A DNA stretch of 64,000 nucleotides, from positions 276,001-340,000 of the forward strand of contig JACKNK010000004.1 in NCBI GenBank assembly GCA_024234955.1. The letters are read 5' to 3'. The first letter of the stretch is position 1. Each line of letters begins with the position of its first letter. The stretch is from Gammaproteobacteria bacterium. GTDB taxonomy: Bacteria > Pseudomonadota > Gammaproteobacteria > JACKNK01. The notes below the pieces were generated by a model. It had not been told where the DNA came from. It worked only from the letters and a program-made list of their open reading frames with translations, and searched no databases. The position numbers and the translations under genes are program-made. Below are positions 34,177 to 43,432 of this stretch, piece after piece.

Positions 34177-35562
34177 TTAGAACGGCAGTTCAATACTCGG
34201 CGATGCGGCTTCCATCCGGGCCCGGAATACATCCTTGATGCGTTCCAGCGCGGCTTCGTTATCGGCCTCGAAGCGGATCACCAGACAGGGCGTGGTGTTG
34301 GAGGCGCGGACCAGGCCGAAGCCATCGGCGAAATCGGCGCGCACCCCGTCGATGGTCGCGATCTGCGCACCCTCGATCGGACCCAGGGCGGAGAAGTTAT
34401 TCATGAACTCGATCTGCCCGCCCTCTTCGAAACAGACATTCAGTTCCGGGGTGTTGACGCTGTCCGGCAGGGCATCGAAGACCTCGGTCGGGCTGCGCGA
34501 ATCCTTGGCGAGGATTTCCAGCAGCCGGGCGGTCGCATAAAGCGCATCGTCGAAACCGTACCAACGTTCCTTGAAGAACACATGGCCCGACATTTCTCCC
34601 GCCAGCAGCGCGCCGGTTTCGCGCATCTTTGCCTTGATCAGGGAATGGCCGGTCTTCCACATCATCGGGTCGCCGCCGTGGGCCGCGATCGTGGTGTGGA
34701 CGTGACGCGAACATTTGACGTCGTAAATGATGCGCCCACCGGGGTTGCGTTCGACCACGTCCGCCGCCCACAGCATCAGCAGGCGATCCGGCCAGATGAT
34801 GTCGCCGTTCGCGGTGACCACGCCGACACGATCGCCGTCGCCGTCGAAGGCAAGCCCAAGTTCCGCACCGGTTTCCCTTACTGCGGCAATCACGTCCTCA
34901 AGATTGGACGGCTTGGCGGGATCCGGATGATGGTTCGGGAAGGTGCCGTCGATCTCGCAGAACAGTTCGGCGGTGACTTCACAGCCCAGCGCCTTGAGCA
35001 GCTTGGGGGCGAGCTCACCGGCAACGCCATTTCCGGCGTCCACCGCCACCTTGAGGGGTCGCGCCAGTTTGACGTCGGACAGAATGCGTTCCAGATACGG
35101 TTCGCGCAGGTCCAGACTGCTGCGCTTGCCTTCGCCCTTTTTGACATCGCCTTCATAGACGCGACGCTTCAGATCCTGGATCGCGGCCTCGGCCAGAGTC
35201 TCACCCGCCAGCACCATCTTCAGGCCGTTGTATTCGGGCGGATTGTGCGATCCGGTGACCATGACCCCGGAGCTGGTATCCAGGGTATTGGTGGCGTAAT
35301 AGAGCACCGGCGTGGGCACCATGCCCAGATCGATGACATCTGCGCCCGTGCTCACTATGCCCTCGGCGAGCGCATCAAGCAGGCCAGGCCCGGACAAACG
35401 GCCATCCCGCGCAACGGCCACTGCCTTGTCACCGCGACGCTGCGCCTCAGTACCGACGGCGCGACCGATTTCGCGGACGGCATCGGGGGTCAGCGCATTG
35501 GCCACCACACCCCGAATATCGTAAGCGCGGAAGATTGACTCGGGAATTTCATTGGGGTTCAT
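34177..35562 (-). CDS. algC: phosphomannomutase/phosphoglucomutase
   Basis: A 461-aa alpha-D-phosphohexomutase interconverting hexose 6- and 1-phosphates for nucleotide sugars (LPS core, exopolysaccharide). N-terminal FRAYDIRG, phosphoserine 105 in VTGSHNPPEYNG, metal loop DGDGDR near residue 240, and substrate loop GEMSGH near 322. It lies next to coaBC, as in Pseudomonas, but without the dut gene that normally separates them. It can feed heptose/core synthesis and glycogen turnover. Confidence 0.94.
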   Translation of the reverse strand: MNPNEIPESIFRAYDIRGVVANALTPDAVREIGRAVGTEAQRRGDKAVAVARDGRLSGPGLLDALAEGIVSTGADVIDLGMVPTPVLYYATNTLDTSSGVMVTGSHNPPEYNGLKMVLAGETLAEAAIQDLKRRVYEGDVKKGEGKRSSLDLREPYLERILSDVKLARPLKVAVDAGNGVAGELAPKLLKALGCEVTAELFCEIDGTFPNHHPDPAKPSNLEDVIAAVRETGAELGLAFDGDGDRVGVVTANGDIIWPDRLLMLWAADVVERNPGGRIIYDVKCSRHVHTTIAAHGGDPMMWKTGHSLIKAKMRETGALLAGEMSGHVFFKERWYGFDDALYATARLLEILAKDSRSPTEVFDALPDSVNTPELNVCFEEGGQIEFMNNFSALGPIEGAQIATIDGVRADFADGFGLVRASNTTPCLVIRFEADNEAALERIKDVFRARMEAASPSIELPF

Positions 35563-35603
35563 GGGCGTCCTGGGTCCTTAATAGTGCGAATGACAGTCAT
35601 AGA

Positions 35604-36803
35604 TTAGCGGGAACTGAGGCGTTCCGAGATCAGCGTGATCAAGTGACGCGCAAGTTCCGTTTTTCGCGCACGTGCAAGGTGTTTCTCGCCACCTCGCCAG
35701 AGCACCAGCAAGGCGTTGTCCTCGCTGTCGAAGCCTATGCCCGGTTGACTCACGTCATTGGCCGCGACCATGTCGAGCTGCTTGCGTTCAAGCTTGTCGC
35801 GCGCGTAGTCCGCCAGATCGTGGGTTTCCGCCGCGAAGCCCACGCAGAAGGGTCGCTCTGCCCGCGATGCCACCGTCGCAAGGATGTCTTCCGTGCGCGC
35901 CATTTCCAGGCTGAGCGTGGCGTCGGATTTCTTGATCTTGTCTTTTGCAACGCGGACAGGGCGGTAGTCGGCGACCGCCGCCGCCGCGATGAAAATATCG
36001 GTCATGGCAATGCCGCTTTGTACGGCGGCGAGCATCTCAGCGGCGGAAACGACATCGATCCGCTCTACGCCGGGTGGCGTTGGCAGATGCACCGGTCCGG
36101 CGATCAGCGTGACCGTTGCGCCCGCTTCCCGGGCCGCTTCCGCCATCGCAAACCCCATCCGCCCGCTGCTTCGATTGCTGAGGTAACGCACCGGATCGAT
36201 CGCTTCCCGGGTCGGGCCGGCAGTGATCGTCACGCGCCGCCCCGCAAGCCGCTGATGCAGAAACAGTCCGGCGCTACGTTCCACAAGTTCGGAGACCGCC
36301 ATCATTCGCCCTTCCCCGACTTCACCGCAGGCCTGGGGACCCTCCGCCGGACCGAAGCGATGCATGCCCCGGGTCTGCAGAATTTCGATATTGGACTGGG
36401 TTGCCGCATCCGCCCACATGACGCGATTCATCGATGGGGCCAGCGCAATGGGCGCCTCGGTGGCCAGGCAGATCGTCGCCAACAGATCGTCGCCACGGCC
36501 CTGCGCCAGACGCGAGATCAGGTTGGCGCTTGCCGGTGCAATCAGTACCAGATCGGCCCATCGCGCCAGCTCGATATGTCCCATTCCGGCCTCGGCGGCG
36601 GGGTCGAGCAGCGCGGTATGCACGGGGTTGCCGGACAAGGCCTGAAACGTCAACGGCGTGACGAACGCCTGTGCCCCGGTAGTCATGACCACACGCACCG
36701 TGGCGCCCGCATCCCGCAGACGACGCACAAGTTCTGCCGCCTTGTAAGCGGCGATACCGCCACTGACGCCGAGAATGATGTGTTTACCGAGCAGTATTTG
36801 CAT
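35604..36803 (-). CDS. coaBC: bifunctional phosphopantothenoylcysteine decarboxylase / phosphopantothenate-cysteine ligase
   Basis: A 399-aa coenzyme A biosynthesis enzyme. The N-terminal flavin-dependent CoaC domain has GVSGGIAAYKAAELVR, the SMNRVMWAD Asn motif and the GPQACGEVGEGRM flap Cys. The C-terminal CoaB domain (from about residue 185) begins RVTITAGPTREAIDPVRYLSN. The start at 36803 gives the normal short N-terminus; 84 extra upstream bases are also open. It is divergent from radC with 105 bp between. Confidence 0.95.
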   Translation of the reverse strand: MQILLGKHIILGVSGGIAAYKAAELVRRLRDAGATVRVVMTTGAQAFVTPLTFQALSGNPVHTALLDPAAEAGMGHIELARWADLVLIAPASANLISRLAQGRGDDLLATICLATEAPIALAPSMNRVMWADAATQSNIEILQTRGMHRFGPAEGPQACGEVGEGRMMAVSELVERSAGLFLHQRLAGRRVTITAGPTREAIDPVRYLSNRSSGRMGFAMAEAAREAGATVTLIAGPVHLPTPPGVERIDVVSAAEMLAAVQSGIAMTDIFIAAAAVADYRPVRVAKDKIKKSDATLSLEMARTEDILATVASRAERPFCVGFAAETHDLADYARDKLERKQLDMVAANDVSQPGIGFDSEDNALLVLWRGGEKHLARARKTELARHLITLISERLSSR

Positions 36804-36908
36804 GCCGGAAGAGTAAACCAGCGGCCAACGATCAGGCAGTGCCTCGAACGGCATGGCGCAAATAAGGCATGATCCCATCCTGCACACGGATTACGGTGAG
36901 GATCATCA

Positions 36909-37583
36909 ATGGCAATCAGGGACTGGCCGGCCTCCGAACGGCCCAGGGAAAAACTGCTGGCACAAGGCCCTCAGGCGCTCTCTGACGCCGAGTTGCTCGC
37001 GATCTTCCTGCGTGTCGGGGTGGCGGGAAAATCCGCCGTCGATCTGTCGCGGGAACTGCTTGACCGGTTCGGCGGCCTGCGCCCGATGCTGAAAGCCGAT
37101 CGCAAGGGATTCTGCGAAGCCAAGGGGCTCGGCGACGCGAAATACGCGCAATTACAGGCAGTGCTTGAAATGGCGCGGCGTCATCTGCTTGAAACCCTGC
37201 ATCGAGGCGATGCCCTGGAAAGTCCGGAGGCGACGTCCCGTTACCTGATGTTGCGCCTGCGTGATCGACCGCAGGAGGTATTCGCCGCCCTGTTTCTTGA
37301 CGCCCGCCACCGCGTGATCGCCTTTGAGGAGATGTTCTACGGCACCCTGGACGGCGCCAGCGTGCACCCGCGCGAGGTCGTCCGACGTGCGCTTGCCCAT
37401 AACGCCGGCGCGATCATCTTCGCGCACAATCATCCATCCGGAATCGCCGAACCGAGCGGCGCCGACCAGGCCATAACCCGTCGCCTGAAAGAAGCCCTGG
37501 CCCTGATCGACGTACGCGTACTCGACCACATCGTGGTGGGCGATGGCGTCACCGTATCCTTCATGGAAAGAGGCTTGTTGTGA
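36909..37583 (+). CDS. radC: RadC family JAB/MPN protein
   Basis: A 224-aa protein with an N-terminal helix-hairpin-helix part (WPASERPREKLLAQGPQALSDAELLAIFLR) and a C-terminal JAB/MPN domain with the metal motif HNHPSG near residue 176 and downstream Asp (GADQAITRRLKEA). The old link to DNA repair is doubtful; the role is unknown. The divergent coaBC-radC order is conserved in gammaproteobacteria. GAGG precedes the ATG. Confidence 0.93.
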   Translation: MAIRDWPASERPREKLLAQGPQALSDAELLAIFLRVGVAGKSAVDLSRELLDRFGGLRPMLKADRKGFCEAKGLGDAKYAQLQAVLEMARRHLLETLHRGDALESPEATSRYLMLRLRDRPQEVFAALFLDARHRVIAFEEMFYGTLDGASVHPREVVRRALAHNAGAIIFAHNHPSGIAEPSGADQAITRRLKEALALIDVRVLDHIVVGDGVTVSFMERGLL

Positions 37584-37656
37584 CGACATCGCCCTCTGCA
37601 AACCCCCTGTCCCGACACCCTTGAACCCAATATCCCGCAAGGGTTGTTGAAAACCC

Positions 37657-37684
37657 TTGAAACACAACCACTTGGGCGTATAGT
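37657..37684 (+). promoter_or_regulatory. predicted promoter for deaD
   Basis: TTGAAA at 37657-37662 and TATAGT at 37679-37684, spaced 16 bp. It would give a leader of about 150 nt before the deaD start, with a GGCCCC/GGGGCC stem at 37767-37804 followed by TCCCCTTTTG. Confidence 0.5.
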
Positions 37685-37842
37685 TCGAGCTCCTCTCTGC
37701 GGTTGCCGACCGCGTGCGGTGAAAAAACGGTGAAGTCTCGGCAATGGGCCGCCTGTATTTGGCAACGGCCCCAATCCTGTGCAAGGCCCGACATCAGTGG
37801 GGCCTCCCCTTTTGTTCAATGACCTCGTGTCATGGGTATGTA

Positions 37843-40095
37843 ATGTCCTCGGAAACCAATCTGACCTTCAAGTCGCTGGCTTTGGCCGCGCCCGTTCTGC
37901 AAGCCGTTGAAGAAATCGGCTACGAAATCCCCTCCGCGATCCAGGCGCAAGCGATCCCGCCACTGCTTGAAGGCCGCGACCTGCTCGGCCAGGCGCAGAC
38001 CGGCACCGGCAAGACCGCCGCGTTCGCACTGCCACTGCTCTCACGCATCGACCTCGCCAAGGCGCATCCACAACTGCTGGTGCTGACCCCGACCCGCGAA
38101 CTCGCGATCCAGGTCGCCGAGGCGATGCAGACTTACGCCCGCCACCTGCCCGGCTTCCACATCCTGCCGGTCTACGGCGGCCAGGGCATGACCCATCAGC
38201 TGCGTCAGTTGAAGCGTGGCGTACATGCCGTAGTCGGCACCCCGGGCCGGGTTCAGGATCACCTGAATCGCGGCACCCTGAAACTGGACGGTCTGCGCGC
38301 CGTGGTCCTCGATGAGGCCGACGAGATGCTGCGCATGGGCTTCGTCGATGACGTCGAAGCCATCCTCGAGCACGCGCCGGAAGAGCGCCAGGTTGCGCTG
38401 TTCTCGGCAACCATGCCGCGCCAGATCGCGAGCATTGCGCACCGCCACCTGCGCGACCCGGTGGAGATCAAGATCGCCACCAAGACCAGCACGGTTGAAA
38501 CCATCACCCAGCGTTACTGGCAGGTGCGCGGCATCCACAAGCTCGATGCCCTGACCCGCATGCTGGAAGTCGAGGAATTTGACGCCATCATCGTGTTCGT
38601 GCGCACCAAGACCGCGACCATGGATCTCGGCGAAAAGCTCGAAGCCCGAGGTTTTGCCGCCGCCGCCCTGAACGGCGACATGAATCAGGCGCAACGTGAA
38701 CAGACCGTCGAGCGCCTGCGTAACGGCGGACTCGACATCGTCGTCGCCACCGATGTCGCCGCCCGTGGCCTGGACGTGGAACGCATCACCCACGTCATCA
38801 ACTACGACATTCCGACCGATACCGAGGCCTACGTGCATCGTATCGGCCGGACCGGTCGTGCCGGTCGCGAAGGCCAGGCCATCCTGTTCGTGTCCCCGCG
38901 CGAACGCCGTCTGCTCTACGCGATCGAGAAGGCCACACGCCAGCCGATCGCGGAAATGACCCTGCCGACGCATGCCGAGCTCCAGGACAAGCGCGTCGGA
39001 CGCTTCAAGGAGAAGGTCCTCCAGACCATCGAATCCGAGGAATTGGAAAGCTTCGAGCAGATCGTCACCGAACTTCAGGCGGAAACCGACATCGGTCTGT
39101 CCGAGATCGCCGCTGCCCTGGCCTGGATGGCGCAGAAGGATCGTCCCCTCAAAGGATTCGAGGCAGAGCAGCCCGCTCAGGAAGAAGGTGCTTCCGCGCC
39201 GCGCAAACAGCGCAGCGTCACCGAGCATGCCCCGGAAGAAGGCATGCGCAGCTACCGGGTGGATGTCGGACGCCGCAACGGTCTCAAGCCCGGCAACATC
39301 GTCGGCGCGATAGCCAACGAAGCCGACCTGGAGGCCAAGAAGATCGGTCACATCAAGATCCTGGACTTCCACAGTTTCGTGGACCTGCCGGACGACCTGG
39401 ATGCCGCCGTACTCGATCATCTGCGCACCGTCTGGGTATGCGGTCGTGAGCTGAATATCCAGCCAGCGGATTCCGCCGAGGTCAATGCCGCACCACCGCC
39501 GTCATCCCGACCGCCCCGCAACGAAAACCCGAAGCGGGATCGCACGCGTGGCCCAAAAGCGCGATCGGGCAGTGAAAACCGGCCACCGCGAGGTGGCAAA
39601 CAGGGTGGGCGCCATCGCGGCGCACAGCAGCCTTCAAGCAACGCATCCTCACCCGCTCCGGGCAACGAAGCCTTCAATGAAGATAACTTCGGCAATACCT
39701 GGGATTACAACAAGCCCCAGCAACGTCGCGGCGGGAGTGCGGGCGGACCAGGCGGTCGCAATACCGGCGGTCCGAGCCGAAACACCGGCGGCGGTCGCGG
39801 TCGGGGCCGCAAACCTGGGGCAAGTCAAGGCCAAGGACGAAACAGCGAATCCCGCAGTACCAGCTTTGGGGGGGCCGACCCGGGCAACACCGTCGCACCC
39901 TATGTCGGGGATTATCAGAAAAGCGGCGGCTTCGCGCCGGTACCGAATTCAAACCCGACGCTGGCCACCAAGACCCGCAGCAAACGCATTGATCCGAATC
40001 AGATCGGGGAAACCCCGCCGCCTCGCAAAAGCAGCCGGACGCGCACCCCCGGGAAGCTGACGGTCAGCTCCAAGCGCAACAGCAGCGAGGACTGA
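37843..40095 (+). CDS. deaD: DEAD-box RNA helicase DeaD/CsdA
   Basis: A 750-aa ATP-dependent RNA helicase for ribosome assembly and RNA decay, often cold-induced. N-terminal Q motif (FKSLALAAPVLQAVEEIGYEIPSAIQ), AQTGTGKT, PTRELA, DEAD in VVLDEADEMLRMGF, SAT, and HRIGRTGRAGR. A DbpA-like RNA-binding domain spans about 465-545 (SYRVDVGRRNGLKPGNIVGAI). The last 200 residues are a low-complexity Arg/Gly/Ser/Asn-rich tail. The long leader agrees with post-transcriptional control. In-frame codons upstream to 37744 are open but lack helicase similarity. Confidence 0.95.
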   Translation: MSSETNLTFKSLALAAPVLQAVEEIGYEIPSAIQAQAIPPLLEGRDLLGQAQTGTGKTAAFALPLLSRIDLAKAHPQLLVLTPTRELAIQVAEAMQTYARHLPGFHILPVYGGQGMTHQLRQLKRGVHAVVGTPGRVQDHLNRGTLKLDGLRAVVLDEADEMLRMGFVDDVEAILEHAPEERQVALFSATMPRQIASIAHRHLRDPVEIKIATKTSTVETITQRYWQVRGIHKLDALTRMLEVEEFDAIIVFVRTKTATMDLGEKLEARGFAAAALNGDMNQAQREQTVERLRNGGLDIVVATDVAARGLDVERITHVINYDIPTDTEAYVHRIGRTGRAGREGQAILFVSPRERRLLYAIEKATRQPIAEMTLPTHAELQDKRVGRFKEKVLQTIESEELESFEQIVTELQAETDIGLSEIAAALAWMAQKDRPLKGFEAEQPAQEEGASAPRKQRSVTEHAPEEGMRSYRVDVGRRNGLKPGNIVGAIANEADLEAKKIGHIKILDFHSFVDLPDDLDAAVLDHLRTVWVCGRELNIQPADSAEVNAAPPPSSRPPRNENPKRDRTRGPKARSGSENRPPRGGKQGGRHRGAQQPSSNASSPAPGNEAFNEDNFGNTWDYNKPQQRRGGSAGGPGGRNTGGPSRNTGGGRGRGRKPGASQGQGRNSESRSTSFGGADPGNTVAPYVGDYQKSGGFAPVPNSNPTLATKTRSKRIDPNQIGETPPPRKSSRTRTPGKLTVSSKRNSSED

Positions 40096-40158
40096 GCACC
40101 ATCCGGGAACACCATTAGCATCTGGCGCGCCGAGCGCGCGTCAGATGTTTATTTGTCG

Positions 40159-41010
40159 TCAGACAAGCCGGCGACGCGTGATGGAACGTATGAACATCAA
40201 CGGGGCGAGCAACAACACAAACGTTGCAGGCACAGGCGCCGTTCCGGTTTCGACGCTCTCGAACGTCCAGGTGTTTCCGGAAACTTCCCAGACACCGTAG
40301 GGCCCTTCGGAGGTCGAGCCGCTGGCCTTGATCGGGTCGCTCCCGTAGCTGGCGTTCATCTGAATGGTGACCAAAGGCAGATCATTGCCGGGCCCTGCCC
40401 AGGAATCGGCGCTCAGGACATTCAGGGTGATCTGATCTGCGGCGTTCGCAAACACCGCCGTCCAGTCGATATCGACACCCAGGACCACGTTGTCGAACCC
40501 GAAGATTTCTTCGTAAACGCTGGGACCGGTCTGTTCATAGAACAGGAAGCTGCCCCCCCGATAAATGCGGTGCTCAACATTGGCACCCGTGTCAAACCAG
40601 TAATCCGTGGCCGAATTGGTATCCATCACCAGATTGGAAATGCTCAGCCAGACTGGATTGCTATCGTCATTGGTCACCCCCAGCGATGCAAAACCATGTC
40701 CGGCCGGCGTCGAAGCCGCAAATCCTGCGCCGCCACGATGCCCAATATCGGCCCCGGTACTGAAGTCGAAGGCATCCACGGAAGACAGCTCGGTATACAC
40801 GCTACTCAGATAGGCGTTATACGGATGAGTAATCGGAGCGCCGGATTGGTTATGAATCGGATTTTCATTGACGGCGCCATGACCAATCAGTCCCGATGGA
40901 GGGGTGATGGTCCCGTCGCCATAAAAAGACACGATCGTTGCCTGGGCTGGTGCCACGAAAGCGGAACCCAGAGCTGCCAACAGAACGGCCAATGAATACG
41001 TGAAGCGCAT
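40159..41010 (-). CDS. PEP-CTERM-type exported protein
   Basis: A 283-aa protein. Signal peptide to about residue 25 (APAQA). Beta-rich body with many Asn/Asp/Ser. The C-terminus APVPATFVLLLAPLMFIRS plus RRR is a PEP-CTERM variant. The second ATG (41010) is favoured because GGAAGG lies 8 bp upstream; the first, at 41016, is only 2 bp from it. No sigma-54 site was found upstream. It lies downstream of and convergent with deaD. Confidence 0.78.
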   Translation of the reverse strand: MRFTYSLAVLLAALGSAFVAPAQATIVSFYGDGTITPPSGLIGHGAVNENPIHNQSGAPITHPYNAYLSSVYTELSSVDAFDFSTGADIGHRGGAGFAASTPAGHGFASLGVTNDDSNPVWLSISNLVMDTNSATDYWFDTGANVEHRIYRGGSFLFYEQTGPSVYEEIFGFDNVVLGVDIDWTAVFANAADQITLNVLSADSWAGPGNDLPLVTIQMNASYGSDPIKASGSTSEGPYGVWEVSGNTWTFESVETGTAPVPATFVLLLAPLMFIRSITRRRLV

Positions 41011-41117
41011 GGGCATCGCCTTCCAGAACCGGGGAAATTTCCATGCACCGGACCGGTGCCGGGCACGGCATGGGACTTTAGTTTACGTAAGTATCACCCA
41101 AATACATAAAACCCGGA

Positions 41118-41633
41118 TCACACGGTCCCACAGGACAAACTCTGTTCGACCAGGCGATAGTGAACATGCGCACGCTCCCGATCCCGATCCGCCACAACTC
41201 GCACCGCTTCCACACTGCGCACATAAAATTCCGGCATGCCGTGCTCACGCGCACCGGCCACGACCAGGGCGTGATACCAATCGTAAGGTGCCAATGCGTC
41301 GTTTACTGGAATCGCCACATAGGCTTCGGCATGGGTGACACCCCCGTCGTCGAGCTCCAGGGCCACCGACCGTAATTCATAGCCTGTCCCAAGATTCTCG
41401 GCAGCGTTCAAGCTATCCCGGTCGCAATCCAAGATCTCGTAGATCACCCCGAACACAACATCCGCCGCGTCGTCGGTCGGCCAGATATTGCATTTGCCGG
41501 ACCCGTCGGTACCCACCTTGTGGAAACGCAGGACGTGAGACCGCAATCGTGCCACCCCGATCACCTCAGCGGACGGCGCACGCTCGCTCAAGCGAGCGAT
41601 GCTCATGTTCGAGCCATAAGCGAAATAGCGCAT
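41118..41633 (-). CDS. gamma-glutamylcyclotransferase-like protein
   Basis: A 171-aa protein with the GGCT fold signature YFAYGSNM at residues 3-10 (substrate-binding loop) and a following barrel (LRFHKVGTDGSGKCNIWP, VFGVIYEIL). The likely catalytic Glu is in NAAENLGTGYE. Members split gamma-glutamyl or related amides to 5-oxoproline; the true substrate is uncertain. The ATG at 41633 gives the canonical N-terminus. It lies next to the csp terminator. Confidence 0.85.
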   Translation of the reverse strand: MRYFAYGSNMSIARLSERAPSAEVIGVARLRSHVLRFHKVGTDGSGKCNIWPTDDAADVVFGVIYEILDCDRDSLNAAENLGTGYELRSVALELDDGGVTHAEAYVAIPVNDALAPYDWYHALVVAGAREHGMPEFYVRSVEAVRVVADRDRERAHVHYRLVEQSLSCGTV

Positions 41634-41729
41634 TTTTGTTTCCCTTATCTCTTTTCGTCGCGCCTGTGTACGGACTTGAGATTGCACCCGCATGACAACA
41701 TGCCCACTCCGAATCAAACCCGACGCACA

Positions 41730-41760
41730 AAAAAAGGCGACCCGAAGGTCGCCTTTTTGT
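41730..41760. terminator. terminator of the cold-shock gene
   Basis: The stem AAAAAGGCGACC/GGTCGCCTTTTT around CGAA, with A/T runs on both sides. It lies 26 bp beyond the cold-shock gene stop. Confidence 0.92.
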
Positions 41761-41785
41761 TCTACAGCTTGATCGCGTGTTTCGA

Positions 41786-41998
41786 TCAGTCCAGCGGGGT
41801 AACGTTCTCGGCAGCCGGACCCTTCTGGCCCTGCACCACTTCGAAAGTCACGTTCTGGCCTTCGCGCAGCGAACGACGACCGGAGCCATTGATCGCACGA
41901 AAATGCACGAACACATCCGGACCACCTTCACGCTGGATGAAACCGAAACCCTTCTCGTCGTTGAACCATTTAACGACGCCATTGATCACTTCAGACAT
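41786..41998 (-). CDS. cold-shock domain protein (CspA family)
   Basis: A 70-aa single OB-fold RNA chaperone. RNP1 KGFGFIQ at residues 16-22 and RNP2 DVFVHF at 28-33, preceded by the GVVKWFN start. It binds single-stranded RNA/DNA and prevents secondary structure. A long untranslated region is possible upstream, and a strong terminator follows. Cold induction is known for some, not all, family members. Confidence 0.96.
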   Translation of the reverse strand: MSEVINGVVKWFNDEKGFGFIQREGGPDVFVHFRAINGSGRRSLREGQNVTFEVVQGQKGPAAENVTPLD

Positions 41999-42407
41999 AC
42001 AACCCTCGCATTAAAACAACCCGGCGGAAATTGCCGGCATATCAATGGCCCGCCGTCCGAAGACCGTCACAGGCCGAATTCACACTACCTCTCGCCCCGG
42101 CACATCTAACGAAAGTGCGAAGGTGATCACCGTCATCGGCTATCGGTACGGCAACTCGGAAGGGAAAACCCGGGAGAAAACGCGCAAGCAAATAGACGAA
42201 GGAGGCGGGAAGAAGCGACACCGTCAGGTGCAATGTGCACGGTAGCACTGCACTGACCGCCTATCAAATAGAATATTCATGACCCGATTGCGACACCTCA
42301 GGCCGTTTCACCCCATTCCCCACCAGACCAAGGTTGAAGTGCGCGGCCTGCGCCTATACAAAGCGCGCCAATTCCTCCTTTTCGACGGGCACCTCCGAGG
42401 ACATGCC
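41999..42407. other. intergenic region between csp and the DUF971 gene
   Basis: About 400 bp with no recognised gene. On the minus side it probably includes the csp promoter and leader. On the plus side an in-frame ATG at 42279 would add 43 basic residues to the DUF971 protein, but these do not look like the family. Confidence 0.4.
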
Positions 42408-42782
42408 ATGAGCAACACCAAACCCATGCCGACTGAGATCAATCTTCACAAGCAGTCCGGCGTGCTCGAAGTCAGTTTCGACACCGACGAGACTTTTTCT
42501 CTCACCGCCGAATACCTGCGCACCCATTCACCGTCTGCCGAGGTTCAGGGGCATGGCCCTGGCCAGGAAGTCCTGCAGATTGGCAAGGAAAAGGTCCTGA
42601 TCGAAGCCATCGAGCCGGTCGGCAATTACGCGATCCTCATCCACTTCGATGACGGCCATAACACCGGCATCTTCGCCTGGGACACCCTTTACCGTCTGGG
42701 CAAGGACCACGGAACCCTGTGGCCGAATTACCTGGCGCGCCTCGAAGCGGCGGGCCACAAGCGCAAAGCCCCCAACGCCTGA
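42408..42782 (+). CDS. DUF971 protein (gamma-butyrobetaine hydroxylase N-domain-like)
   Basis: A 124-aa protein matching the small DUF971 fold: PTEINLHKQSGVLEVSFDTDETFSL, SAEYLRTHSPSAEV, and HFDDGHNTGIFAWDTLYRLG near the end. In eukaryotic and fused proteins this domain precedes the gamma-butyrobetaine dioxygenase domain; alone in bacteria it may bind Fe or act in Fe-S handling, which is unproven. The ATG at 42408 follows a purine-rich GAGGA. It is convergent with mscS. Confidence 0.8.
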   Translation: MSNTKPMPTEINLHKQSGVLEVSFDTDETFSLTAEYLRTHSPSAEVQGHGPGQEVLQIGKEKVLIEAIEPVGNYAILIHFDDGHNTGIFAWDTLYRLGKDHGTLWPNYLARLEAAGHKRKAPNA

Positions 42783-42800
42783 GCGCCTGCCGGATCGGCG

Positions 42801-43421
42801 TCAGCCGGACTTTCCGTCCGGCGGCACCGCATCGGAACCGGCGCGATCCTGATGTTTGGCCGCCACGTAGGTTTTCAACGATTTGGTGTGCTGACCGGGG
42901 CGTCGGTGAATGTATTTCTGGAACAGGATGCTGTTGGGAACACGGGTGATGACCTCCCCCTCCTCATCCGGCGCCTGCCAACGCAATGTGGTGAACATGA
43001 TGTTGATCCCGCTCACCCGCCCACGCAGGGTCACGGGTGACGCGGGGTCCTGAATCTCGATTTCGTCTCCGATGCGAAATGGCGCCAAGGTAATCAGCAG
43101 GACCGAACACAATACGTTGCTCAGCACGCTCCATACCGCCACAAAACCCACTGCCACCAGGACCAGGATCGCCGACAGCGCGGCCCAGAACGCCTGAATC
43201 GAAATTCCGAACGCACCCAAGGTCAGCAGCAGCACCGCGATGCCCAACAAGACCTTCACCGCCAGATTGATCACATGGCGCAACTGGTCATCCAGTACCC
43301 CGGCTGCGGATGCCCGAAGTAACGCAGCACGGACCAGGCGATGCAGGATCAACCCGACCAATAAGGCGGCGCCCGCCTGAAATGCGGAGAGCGCAACGCC
43401 TTCCGGCATGCCGTCCCACAT
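42801..43421 (-). CDS. small-conductance mechanosensitive channel (MscS family)
   Basis: A 206-aa inner-membrane protein with three hydrophobic helices in the first 120 residues. TM3 has Gly/Ala-rich spacing (ALSAILVLVAVGFVAVWSVLSNV), followed by the beta domain (PFRIGDEIEIQDPASPVTLRGRVSGINI and RVPNSILFQK). It is shorter than E. coli MscS (286 aa) and lacks most of the C-terminal vestibule domain. It relieves pressure on hypo-osmotic shock. It lies 11 bp downstream of the lipase-like gene. Confidence 0.85.
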   Translation of the reverse strand: MWDGMPEGVALSAFQAGAALLVGLILHRLVRAALLRASAAGVLDDQLRHVINLAVKVLLGIAVLLLTLGAFGISIQAFWAALSAILVLVAVGFVAVWSVLSNVLCSVLLITLAPFRIGDEIEIQDPASPVTLRGRVSGINIMFTTLRWQAPDEEGEVITRVPNSILFQKYIHRRPGQHTKSLKTYVAAKHQDRAGSDAVPPDGKSG

Positions 43422-43432
43422 ATTGCTGCCGC

